In this document: in pieces, positions 6,529 to 13,135 of the stretch | Layout: every line of letters starts with the position of its first letter | Numbering within the stretch: position 1 is the stretch's first letter | NCBI GenBank assembly: GCA_017437345.1 | Contig: JAFSBJ010000085.1 | Location: 1-13,944 of the forward strand | DNA: 13,944 bases | Reading direction: 5' to 3' | Source of the DNA: Clostridia bacterium | Lineage (GTDB): Bacteria > Bacillota_A > Clostridia > UMGS1810 | The notes under the pieces: model-generated | What the model was told of the DNA's origin: nothing | Database searches by the model: none | What the model saw: only the letters and a program-made list of their open reading frames with translations | Position numbers and translations under genes: made by a program

Positions 6529-6567
6529 TGTCAATTAATTTAATTAAGCTTTATTTCAAAATTTCGG

Positions 6568-7218
6568 CTATAAATTTATAATCGACATTGCAATACCCAG
6601 CAGGCTTATAATCAGTTCTACCGCATACACCGAAATAGCCTTTACCTTAGCTGCTTTTATACCCTTTTTATTTTCTTTAAAAAACTCATAGAGCTTAGCA
6701 TAGCTATATACAGCTTGAAAATAAGGACTTATAACATCGCTGCGTCTGTCATTGCCTACATTTTCCTTATATTTTGCAGACATATATGATTTTTTTGCGC
6801 TAAAATATTTTTGGGCAAAATTTTTAAGATAACCTGCTCTGACATTTCTAAAATCATAATGATATGTATGCTTAAGTTCAGAGAGAAAAAATTTATCAAA
6901 TTCATCACAAAAAATTTTAAGGACATCTATGTTTAAACGCCTGTAGTGACCATATGCATCCTCAAGATTTGTCTTTCCTTCGCCTTTTATTCTATAGTCT
7001 GCCAGGTGACCAAACATCGCTCTTACTTCATTACCAAGAGGAAATATGCCGTCTGACACAAACATCTTTGCATATTTTAAAACAGGTGCTGTGTAGTCAT
7101 CATATTTTTTTAAAAGTTCAACCTCTGTCATCGGCAGCTTATTTACTTCTTCGGGATGGTATTCATCCAAAACCCGCAAAAAAACTTTGTCATCTATAAA
7201 CTCTGATATATTTTTCAT
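6568..7218 (-). CDS. Unknown 216-aa helical protein with C-terminal membrane anchor
   Basis: I do not recognise this protein. Residues 1-185 are soluble, charged and mostly helical, with a stretch around 68-110 that includes FGHLADYRI, a Y-G-H-Y-R-R motif and ICDEF-like sequence. A single hydrophobic helix at about 195-215 ends the chain, so it is probably tail-anchored with the bulk in the cytoplasm. The ribosome binding site is not ideal: AAAGGG lies 2 nt and AAGGA 14 nt before the ATG. It is the third gene of a unit with the 71-aa and 262-aa proteins, and its architecture (helical body plus tail anchor) matches the latter. Its link to the peptide locus is by position only. Confidence 0.7.
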   Translation of the reverse strand: MKNISEFIDDKVFLRVLDEYHPEEVNKLPMTEVELLKKYDDYTAPVLKYAKMFVSDGIFPLGNEVRAMFGHLADYRIKGEGKTNLEDAYGHYRRLNIDVLKIFCDEFDKFFLSELKHTYHYDFRNVRAGYLKNFAQKYFSAKKSYMSAKYKENVGNDRRSDVISPYFQAVYSYAKLYEFFKENKKGIKAAKVKAISVYAVELIISLLGIAMSIINL

Positions 7219-7238
7219 AACCCTTTATTAAATCCTTT

Positions 7239-7454
7239 TTATTTTTTGCTAAAAGCGCTTTTCATTTTTTCAAACACGGGAAACAATTTAGATTTTCTTG
7301 AAATAACATATTTCCAAAATATGGTGCCTCTGTGTTTTACTATATAAACTCTTTTTTTGTCGGCATCTAAAAATGAAGCAGGCATTTTTTCACCACTTAA
7401 AATTATTTTCTTCATTTCCTTGCCGGTCAGATTTTCCAAATCACTTTTGTTCAT
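7239..7454 (-). CDS. Unknown 71-aa basic protein
   Basis: A small Lys-rich protein (MNKSDLENLTGKEM start, KHRGTIFWKYV centre, KMKSAFSKK end) with no signal peptide and no motif I recognise. I chose the ATG at 7452-7454 because GAGGT sits 7 nt before it; a longer GTG form from 7472 would overlap the preceding stop by 4 nt but has only a weak site. It is sandwiched between two genes for tail-anchored proteins, 20 nt from the next start, so it is probably cotranscribed with them. Confidence 0.65.
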   Translation of the reverse strand: MNKSDLENLTGKEMKKIILSGEKMPASFLDADKKRVYIVKHRGTIFWKYVISRKSKLFPVFEKMKSAFSKK

Positions 7455-7468
7455 ATACATTACCTCAA

Positions 7469-8257
7469 TCACTTCAATAAATTTATAATTCCATATATCA
7501 GAAATCCCAAAGAAACAGCCTTAATAAGTATGTCTATTAAATGAGTTACCGGCCAACTATAACCTTCATTTATTATTTTGGGGTAGTTTTCTTCATATGT
7601 ATCAATTATATTTTCCAACTTACCAAGAGTTTCTTCAAAACCTATTGCTTTCTCCACTTTCTTATAAAGAAAATCTGTTGAACGCGTTACTATGTCATAA
7701 TTCAAATAACTAAAATATTTATCTCTGCCGGTTTTATATAAGTTAATTGCTTCGCTATACTGTTTTTTTATTACTTTATCAAATTTTTCACCATTTATTT
7801 TTATACCCTTACGATTGAAAAACCTCAGGCTCTTTTTGTAATACTTTATTCTTTCTTTATAACAATCTATTAGCAGCACATGAGCCATATGTTTTATAAA
7901 ATATGTGTGTTTCAATGCATATTCGTAGCATTGTTTCTTTTCATCTTTATTTTTTGTCAGTTCAGCAGTAGCAATGATCTGCATTAAGTAAAACAATGCC
8001 TGAACACAGCTTGCATCAAGATCATGCTCATAAACCTCAAATTTCGAAATTAAATGAGCAATATTATTGGTATACAGTTCAAGTATCTCTTTCTTTATTT
8101 CAACGATATCCGCATCTTCAGGATCAGGATAACAGGAAAATGTCAAAAATTTTACAATGGTTTCCTTTTGTTCCTCCAAAGAATGCATATACTGCTCTGC
8201 ATTTAACTCTGTTTTGCCCTGAACACTTTTTGACACTTCATCCCAAAAATGTTCCAT
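7469..8257 (-). CDS. Unknown 262-aa helical protein with C-terminal membrane anchor
   Basis: No family is recognised. The body (residues 1-235) is charged and mainly helical, with repeated Lys/Tyr-rich helices (YKERIKYYKKSLRFF region near 135-150) that look like helical-bundle or TPR-like packing, but no clear repeat signature. A hydrophobic helix at about 240-260 (AVSLGFLIYGIINLL) ends the protein, suggesting a tail anchor. The ATG at 8255-8257 was chosen because AAGGAG lies 8 nt before it; the longer ORF from 8290 lacks such a site. It is the first gene of a three-gene unit with its own promoter. Confidence 0.72.
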   Translation of the reverse strand: MEHFWDEVSKSVQGKTELNAEQYMHSLEEQKETIVKFLTFSCYPDPEDADIVEIKKEILELYTNNIAHLISKFEVYEHDLDASCVQALFYLMQIIATAELTKNKDEKKQCYEYALKHTYFIKHMAHVLLIDCYKERIKYYKKSLRFFNRKGIKINGEKFDKVIKKQYSEAINLYKTGRDKYFSYLNYDIVTRSTDFLYKKVEKAIGFEETLGKLENIIDTYEENYPKIINEGYSWPVTHLIDILIKAVSLGFLIYGIINLLK

Positions 8258-8326
8258 CTTATTTTCTCCTTTGTGTTGTGTTTTATTCAAAATGCAAATA
8301 TTAATTCAATCTCATACAGATAATCC

Positions 8327-8355
8327 ATTTTATCACATTATGAATAAATATGCAA
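8327..8355 (-). promoter_or_regulatory. Sigma-A promoter of the tail-anchored protein operon
   Basis: Minus strand: -35 TTGCAT (8350-8355), 17-bp spacer, -10 TAAAAT (8327-8332). It lies 69 nt upstream of the chosen start at 8257 and separates this unit from the ABC exporter operon. Confidence 0.75.
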
Positions 8356-8380
8356 GAACTTTTTTCAACAGGACAACAAT

Positions 8381-8395
8381 AATTCGTTTCGAATT
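8381..8395. repeat. Small palindrome after the ABC exporter gene
   Basis: AATTCG-TTT-CGAATT forms a 6-bp hairpin 8 nt beyond the ABC gene stop. No T-run follows on the minus strand, so it is at best a weak terminator or a processing stem. Confidence 0.35.
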
Positions 8396-8403
8396 CAGAA
8401 AAA

Positions 8404-10077
8404 TTACTTGTTTATGCTTTTAATCATCATGTTTTCTATATCAAGACGCATATTGCATTTATCAATCGCACATCTTTTGTGAGATATAATTATGCAGGTT
8501 TTTTCCTCATTATTCATTATATTATCAAGCATTTTCTCTTCTGTCGCTTCATCAAGGGCGCTGGTTGCTTCATCCAAAAGAAGTATTGGTGCATCGGAAT
8601 ACACCGCCCTTGCTACAGCCAGACGCTGAATCTGACCTTCGGAAAGGCCTGTGCCGCCTTCACCGAGGACTGTATCCAGACCATTGGGAAGAGATTCTAT
8701 TACATCCCATATACACGCTGTCTTTGCTGCTTCTATAACCTTTTCTTCATCTATATTATCACTCATGAAGGTTATATTGTCTTTTATGCTGCCTGACAAA
8801 ATCATATTCCCCTGGGGAACATAGGCAAAAAGCTTTCTTAATGATGCATCGGCTATATAGGAATTGTTGCTTGTGTTCACGCGAATTTCGCCATCATTTG
8901 GCGTAATTATCCCCATTATAAGCTTTATAAGAGTACTTTTTCCTATGCCGGATATTCCTGATATTGCAACAAGGCTTCCCTTTGGAATCGTTACATTGGC
9001 ATTTTCAAATATCACTTCTTCATTATATGAAAAAGAAATATCATTGATACTGATATTTTTCATTTCATTATATAACGATGCCGCATCAATGTTTTTATAG
9101 CGGAGTTCTTCATTAGGAAGATTCTCAAGCTCGGTTATTCTCTCAGCAGAAACGGTTAGCGTATAGAACTGAGGTATTACAGATGCAAGGTCTTTAAACG
9201 GAGTCTGCACCTGACCTACAAGCTGAATTATAGCAGTGAATGTGCCGACAGTCATAAGAGCATTTGCTATTTTCCATGCACACCACGCAACTGCAAAATA
9301 ATAGCCGGTAGTCAGGGAAATATAGAACAGAATATTTGCAAAGACATTAAGGTATCCACGCTTCATTATAAGAGAAAGATTCTTTTTTTGAAGCTTTGAT
9401 GCCTCACTAGTTATTTCTTCCGCTTTTCCAAATGATTTTATAACGATTATATTTCTTATAGATTCCAGAAGGAATGAATGAAGTGACCCCTGACTTTCAA
9501 GACATTTTTTACTTAGCGGCTTTATTCGGCTGCTATAGAGCCTGGCAATAATCATAACAACGGGTCCAACTATAAGGAAGATAAAAGCAAAGTCTTTATC
9601 AAGCATATAAAGAGCGCCAAAAGCAAGAGCTATTTTTGACACAAGAGCCATTACATTCGGAACCATTGATATTATATGGCTTGAAACAATGTTAACATCA
9701 CCATTTAGTCTGTTTAGAAGCTCACCCGAATGATATTCTGATACCGACTGCCATTTCTTATAAAGAAGCTTATTAAACAGAACCGACTGCAGTTTATTCC
9801 TAAGCATCCCTTCCGTTTTTAATGAAACAAGAGTATATAATATATGTAGAAAAAGCTGAGCTGCAACAAGAAAAGCAAGCTTTATTAAATTATCTTTAAA
9901 AAATATTCTTTTTTCTGATATTATAGCAGAATCCAAAAGGTCTTTCGAAACAAGGGCAAATCGCACACTTACCCACGATACAGCCGCCGCACACAGCGAA
10001 AGAAACACTATCTGCCAGAGAATATATTTCGCTTTATTGCAAAGCCATTTGATAGATGAATTATTTACTTTTTTTAT
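8404..10077 (-). CDS. ABC exporter, fused membrane and ATPase domains, probable AUA start
   Basis: A half-transporter of the peptide/lipid exporter type, 557 aa from the proposed start. An N-terminal membrane domain (about 1-310) with roughly six helices precedes the nucleotide-binding domain: Walker A GISGIGKST (374-382), Q-loop YVPQ (about 419-422), signature LSEGQ (478-482, E replacing the usual second G), Walker B ILLLDE (498-503) and the switch His (533). It has no C39 peptidase domain, so leader removal must come from elsewhere, perhaps the S26 protease. The first usable standard start is a GTG at 10006-10008, inside the first membrane helix and without a ribosome site. GGGAGG lies 8 nt before an in-frame ATA at 10075-10077 (ATA-AAA-AAA), which restores a normal N-terminus and overlaps the upstream gene by 17 nt. 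Confidence 0.9.
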   Translation of the reverse strand: MKKVNNSSIKWLCNKAKYILWQIVFLSLCAAAVSWVSVRFALVSKDLLDSAIISEKRIFFKDNLIKLAFLVAAQLFLHILYTLVSLKTEGMLRNKLQSVLFNKLLYKKWQSVSEYHSGELLNRLNGDVNIVSSHIISMVPNVMALVSKIALAFGALYMLDKDFAFIFLIVGPVVMIIARLYSSRIKPLSKKCLESQGSLHSFLLESIRNIIVIKSFGKAEEITSEASKLQKKNLSLIMKRGYLNVFANILFYISLTTGYYFAVAWCAWKIANALMTVGTFTAIIQLVGQVQTPFKDLASVIPQFYTLTVSAERITELENLPNEELRYKNIDAASLYNEMKNISINDISFSYNEEVIFENANVTIPKGSLVAISGISGIGKSTLIKLIMGIITPNDGEIRVNTSNNSYIADASLRKLFAYVPQGNMILSGSIKDNITFMSDNIDEEKVIEAAKTACIWDVIESLPNGLDTVLGEGGTGLSEGQIQRLAVARAVYSDAPILLLDEATSALDEATEEKMLDNIMNNEEKTCIIISHKRCAIDKCNMRLDIENMMIKSINK

Positions 10078-10555
10078 GGCGGTGTCCTCCCTTCAGTTTT
10101 CTGCAAAGCTGAGCCAAATTATGAAGCATTCTTGCCGCAATATGCCTTGCAGGAAATATAAATAACCACATTCGGGAATACAGCTTATACCATAAAGCAT
10201 TTACACTGTATGTTTTACCAGAACGGACAAAAGATTTCATCGAAGCTATAACCTTGTCCTTTGATACAGGATATTCTTTTTTTGTTTCGTTATCCCCTGC
10301 TATGGTAAGGATATCCCCCTTTAATTTTATCACTCTATGGAAAATATATTCTCCGTTTTCCCTTTCAAAAAGCACCACATCATACTTTTTGATTTCAGAA
10401 GGTTTTGCGAGAATAACATCATCGCTGCCCCCTCTTAAAAGAGGATACATGCTAAAACCGGTGACGGTAAGGCGGACTTCCTTTCCAACAGAGATTACCT
10501 CCTTTATGTAGGGGGCAATTTCGTGCATACTGGGTTTGAAATGCTTTATAATCAT
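10061..10555 (-). CDS. S24/S26 family signal-peptidase-like protease
   Basis: A 164-aa protein. Catalytic Ser35 sits in G-F-S-M-Y-P-L-L (33-40); YDVVLF (58-63), HRVI (73-76) and AGDN (86-89) follow. The H-R-V block with no obvious catalytic Lys fits the Ser-His (SipW/ER-type) branch rather than the Ser-Lys type. The usual N-terminal membrane helix is absent; instead a hydrophobic, basic C-terminal segment (about 120-150) may bind the membrane. It starts 3 nt after the PqqD-like gene stop, with TGGAG inside that gene. Genes of this kind often sit beside PqqD-like genes, so maturation of the exported peptide is likely. Confidence 0.88.
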   Translation of the reverse strand: MIIKHFKPSMHEIAPYIKEVISVGKEVRLTVTGFSMYPLLRGGSDDVILAKPSEIKKYDVVLFERENGEYIFHRVIKLKGDILTIAGDNETKKEYPVSKDKVIASMKSFVRSGKTYSVNALWYKLYSRMWLFIFPARHIAARMLHNLAQLCRKLKGGHRHKKSK

Positions 10556-10558
10556 AGC

Positions 10559-10825
10559 TTACTCCAGGATATTTTTTTCATTTAACACTTTTACAAAATC
10601 TCTTATATCACTAAGAGCTTCTTCCTGGCTTACTCCTTCATATTCTGAAAGAAGCTTTTCGCAGAGCTGTTCTTCGCTTGCTTCTTCAGAAAGAGCATTC
10701 CACAAAAAAGCACCTGTTTCGTTGAGAGTTATCATTGAACTAAAATCAACAAGATTCTGACCTACAGGAACAACAACAAAGCTCCCTGCAATTTCTCTTA
10801 AAATAAAACCTTCTTTAATTTTCAT
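10559..10825 (-). CDS. PqqD-like peptide chaperone / RiPP recognition element
   Basis: An 88-aa winged-helix protein of PqqD length. The pattern is typical: an N-terminal beta hairpin (FILREIAGSFVVVPVG), then LNETGAFLWNAL (helix with the conserved T-G-x-x-x-W), E-E-Q-L helices and a closing VLNEKNILE helix. PqqD-like proteins bind the leader of a ribosomally made peptide and present it to a modifying enzyme. I chose the ATG at 10823-10825, preceded by AAGGAG at 7 nt; the longer frame back to 10879 lacks such a site. The start overlaps the end of the upstream 351-aa gene by 11 nt, which implies coupled translation. No enzyme of the usual partner classes (radical SAM, lasso B2) is in the window. 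Confidence 0.9.
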   Translation of the reverse strand: MKIKEGFILREIAGSFVVVPVGQNLVDFSSMITLNETGAFLWNALSEEASEEQLCEKLLSEYEGVSQEEALSDIRDFVKVLNEKNILE

Positions 10826-11870
10826 AATTCTTCTCCTTATAATAAAATCTTCCATTATGTATACAATCCGGAGCAACAAGTTTGTTTATTGCAGTCCGGC
10901 GTATTTTTGACAGACGGATATTCTTGGTTATATCTCTCATAGAATCTGCAAAAGTAAATGCCATAAGAAGCTCATCGAAGCTTAGCTTTTTTATATCGGA
11001 TGAACTTTGAGCTGTGCTATGGGATATGAGTTCTTCTCCGAGGCTCATAAGGATGTCGAGAGATTTATAAATTTCATATTTCGCCCGGCTTAATAGCCAC
11101 ATAAAGCTTTTACGCTTTTTAAGAGATTGTGCAATGAGAAATATTACCGCAGATATACATTCTCTTTTTATATTTACTATCCACTGGGATACATCCTTGC
11201 CATAGCTGCTCTCGGCAGCTTCATATTCTTCTGCCCTGCAGATAACTTTTCTTATTGACAGCTTTTGTTTTTTCTTTTTTACCCGACAACTTTCGGGAAC
11301 AAGAGAATACAAAACATCGCTCCCATATGCTTTTAGCTCTGCCCCGGCTAAATCCAGCGAACAAAACATTCCGCTGCCGCAAACAAGAAAAGGCTCAGAC
11401 ATATAAAGGCCGCAAAGGTAAACCGCTGAATTTAAAACATTCTGGGTAAAGCTCAGTTCCAATTCTGACGGTGGTTTTTTAAAACACAACTCAGTTATGT
11501 TTATATATGTTTTCCCATTTGAAATAAGTTTGGCAGGAACGGGCCACACAGAATAAAAATCAGATGCCTTTCTTTTTAAAAGCCTGTCCGACGGAGTTAT
11601 TGACCACGACATAACAACCGGATAATTATTTTCGGCCTCTTCAATAGATATCAGCTCAAGAATTTTGGTAATATGACTTAATGAAAGATAGAAAAAGTCG
11701 CCATTTCTTTCATCACATACAACCTCTGCTTTTACATTGTCTCTGCGTACTCTATAGCTTATAGATGGAGTGACGGGAGTTACAAATGAAAGGTCATCAC
11801 AAGCATATGCTTTTATAAATATACAGCTATATCCACAGATATAGTCAAATGAATATGCGTAACCCACCAT
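10815..11870 (-). CDS. Unknown 351-aa Cys-rich protein at the head of the PqqD/S26/ABC operon
   Basis: I do not recognise it. The protein contains twelve cysteines (12, 16, 24, 52, 129, 153, 164, 170, 195, 211, 238, 336), including C-x3-C near the N-terminus and V-C-G-S-G-M-F-C at 163-170. The first half is beta-like with WSITPSD and YINITELCF; a Lys-rich linker (about 198-206) leads to a helical C-terminal half (about 225-335). No P-loop, nucleotidyltransferase GSxxxD, radical SAM CxxxCxxC or transglutaminase triad is visible. AGGAG lies 9 nt before the ATG and a promoter is close. Its place before a PqqD-like gene is where a modifying or scaffold protein would be expected, which makes it the best candidate for the missing enzyme; this is inference only. 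Confidence 0.75.
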   Translation of the reverse strand: MVGYAYSFDYICGYSCIFIKAYACDDLSFVTPVTPSISYRVRRDNVKAEVVCDERNGDFFYLSLSHITKILELISIEEAENNYPVVMSWSITPSDRLLKRKASDFYSVWPVPAKLISNGKTYINITELCFKKPPSELELSFTQNVLNSAVYLCGLYMSEPFLVCGSGMFCSLDLAGAELKAYGSDVLYSLVPESCRVKKKKQKLSIRKVICRAEEYEAAESSYGKDVSQWIVNIKRECISAVIFLIAQSLKKRKSFMWLLSRAKYEIYKSLDILMSLGEELISHSTAQSSSDIKKLSFDELLMAFTFADSMRDITKNIRLSKIRRTAINKLVAPDCIHNGRFYYKEKNYEN

Positions 11871-11900
11871 TGCAAAATTCTCCTATTCTATACTGTTATT

Positions 11901-11929
11901 ATTCTACCACGAAAACACATTAAAAGCAA
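11901..11929 (-). promoter_or_regulatory. Promoter of the 351-aa/PqqD/S26/ABC operon
   Basis: Minus strand: -10 TAGAAT (11901-11906) with an extended TGG just before it, 17-bp spacer, and a weak -35 TTGCTT (11924-11929). It lies 30 nt upstream of the 351-aa start codon. Confidence 0.7.
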
Positions 11930-11948
11930 GTTATTTTATATGGTTATA

Positions 11949-11997
11949 AAACAAAAAACAGATTCTGCAGGGGGAATACAGAGTCTGTTTTTTGTTT
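11949..11997 (-). terminator. Strong hairpin terminator (possibly bidirectional)
   Basis: A 19-bp stem with one G-T pair and an 11-nt loop: outer arms with A6/T6 tracts and inner CAGA/TCTG repeats. On the minus strand it ends in TTTTTTGTTTT. It isolates the 351-aa operon from upstream transcription and would form the 3' end of the candidate small RNA. Confidence 0.85.
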
Positions 11998-12068
11998 CTT
12001 ATGTTTTTGGAGATTGTATCCGGGAAACTAATCCCGGCTAAGATGACAAGATGCATTTGTTCTTGCCT
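11949..12068 (-). ncRNA. Candidate small RNA of about 120 nt
   Basis: Between yraN and the 351-aa gene the minus strand has a promoter-like array, then hairpin 1 CAAGA/TCTTG (12047-12065, 9-nt loop), hairpin 2 CCGGGA/TCCCGG (12020-12037, 6-nt loop), an unpaired A-rich stretch and the terminator stem. This is a compact regulatory-RNA layout. The start near 12068 is estimated from the -10. I cannot match it to a known RNA family. A 41-codon frame (11931-12056) exists but runs through the terminator, so I do not call it coding. Confidence 0.5.
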
Positions 12069-12076
12069 TCAAGTAT

Positions 12077-12130
12077 ATAATACTACACAGTTATTAAATG
12101 CATATGAATATAATGTGAACATTTTGTGAA
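12077..12130 (-). promoter_or_regulatory. PhoP-box-like array with -10 element
   Basis: Minus strand: TTCACA (12125-12130), TTCACA (12114-12119), TTCATA (12103-12108) and TTAATA (12092-12097), each separated by exactly 5 nt (11-bp period). All four fit the Bacillus PhoP consensus TT(A/C/T)A(C/T)A. A -10 candidate TATTAT (12077-12082) follows after 9 nt; TATACT at 12072-12077 is an alternative. There is no good -35, as expected of an activator-dependent promoter. Activation by phosphate starvation is inferred. Confidence 0.6.
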
Positions 12131-12141
12131 CTGATTATTTT

Positions 12142-12516
12142 TCAAACATCAAAAGCGTTTTTAATGTGGTTTATTTCACTTACCGAAAAGCCTGACGAAA
12201 GAATTTCGCCATAGATTTCTATAACATCAAATCTTATATCACAATCAATTTGTTTTCCTGCAGTATATGACCTTGCACCCAAAATCATTTTTTGAATCTT
12301 GGATTTAAAAATAAAATCTGTGCCGGAGCCATGGAATTTATTTTTTCTTGTTTTAACCTCCACAAAGCAAAGAGTTCCTGATTTATCTCTTGCGATTATA
12401 TCTATTTCAGCAATATGATTTTTATAGTTTGTTTCCAATATATCATATCCATTTTCAGATAGATATTTTGCGGCATAAATCTCTCCGAGTTTTCCGGATT
12501 TATTATCATTTTTCAT
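12142..12516 (-). CDS. yraN: YraN family (UPF0102) endonuclease-like protein
   Basis: A 124-aa protein of standard family length. It shows GKLGEIYAAKYL (8-19), GYDILETNY (23-31), AEIDIIARD (36-44) and FVEVKTR (51-57). Together these form the E-x-D...E-x-K metal site of restriction-endonuclease-like folds. Its physiological role is not well established; a DNA-processing role is generally assumed. I chose the ATG at 12514-12516: it overlaps the rnhB stop by 4 nt (ATGA) and GGGAG sits 8 nt before it. A longer reading from 12564 would lie inside rnhB. The rbgA-rnhB-yraN order is common in Firmicutes. Confidence 0.93.
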   Translation of the reverse strand: MKNDNKSGKLGEIYAAKYLSENGYDILETNYKNHIAEIDIIARDKSGTLCFVEVKTRKNKFHGSGTDFIFKSKIQKMILGARSYTAGKQIDCDIRFDVIEIYGEILSSGFSVSEINHIKNAFDV

Positions 12517-13124
12517 TTTACATGCTCCCTTACACCGCCAAAGGTCAGACGATGAATCGGGCAAGGACCGTATTTTGCAATTGCTTCAAGGTGATACTTT
12601 GTGCCATATCCTTTATGCTTGGCAAATCCATACTCAGGGTAGAGCTTATCGACTTCTGTTATATAGCGATCTCTGGCAACCTTAGCAAGAATTGAAGCTG
12701 CAGCTATTGAAAATGACAGGCTATCACCTTTTACAACAGTTTCAAAAGGAACAGGGATATTTTTGGCACGATTCCCATCGATAAGAGCAAAATCACAAGC
12801 CGGATTAAGCCCTTTAATTGCACCGGCAAACGCCATATAGGTGGCATTTAAGATATTTACTTCATCAATAGTTTTTTCATCTACAGAAAATATGCTATAG
12901 CATTTTGCCTTATTGATAATTTCATCAAAAAGCTTCTCTCTCTTTTTTTCAGTTAGCTTTTTGGAATCGTTTACGCCCTCAATATACACACCTTCATCAA
13001 ACACAACTGCCGCCGCATAAACTGCTCCGGCAAGAGGCCCTCTTCCGGCTTCGTCAACTCCTGCTATCAGCTTTGAGCCAAGGAGTCTGTGTTTATTTTC
13101 ATATTCAAAAAAATTGAGATTCAT
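12513..13124 (-). CDS. rnhB: Ribonuclease HII
   Basis: A 203-aa enzyme that cleaves RNA in RNA-DNA hybrids and removes single ribonucleotides misincorporated into DNA. The family signature GVDEAGRGPLAG supplies Asp24 and Glu25. The other acidic residues are Asp116 in LIDGNR and Asp152 in KVARDRYI, completing the D-E-D-D metal site. NDSKKLTEKKRE, SIAAASILAKVARD and the C-terminal GFAKHKGYGT-x-H and HR-x-TF blocks are all present. I chose the ATG at 13122-13124, with AAAGGTG 6 nt before it, instead of the GTG at 13131-13133. The gap to rbgA is 11 nt and it overlaps yraN by 4 nt, so the three are cotranscribed. Confidence 0.97.
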   Translation of the reverse strand: MNLNFFEYENKHRLLGSKLIAGVDEAGRGPLAGAVYAAAVVFDEGVYIEGVNDSKKLTEKKREKLFDEIINKAKCYSIFSVDEKTIDEVNILNATYMAFAGAIKGLNPACDFALIDGNRAKNIPVPFETVVKGDSLSFSIAAASILAKVARDRYITEVDKLYPEYGFAKHKGYGTKYHLEAIAKYGPCPIHRLTFGGVREHVK

Positions 13125-13135
13125 AATTATCACCT

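Noticed and set aside
8404..10077. Bacteriocin exporter with leader peptidase (C39) domain matching the peptide's GGG stretch
   Set aside because: The protein begins directly with membrane helices; there is no C39 domain or its Cys-His pair.
4331..11870. Complete lasso peptide cluster
   Set aside because: An HprK-like kinase, PqqD-like protein and exporter fit, but neither the B2 protease (Cys-His-Asp transglutaminase-like) nor the asparagine-synthetase-like cyclase is present.
10815..11870. Nucleotidyltransferase or second HprK-like kinase, as often seen near PqqD genes
   Set aside because: No GSxxxD-type motif and no P-loop could be found anywhere in the 351 residues.
11931..12056. 41-codon ORF inside the candidate small RNA, with GAAGG 9 nt before its ATG
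   Set aside because: It reads through the terminator stem and ends close to the next promoter; the peptide has no recognisable feature. A small RNA is the simpler reading.
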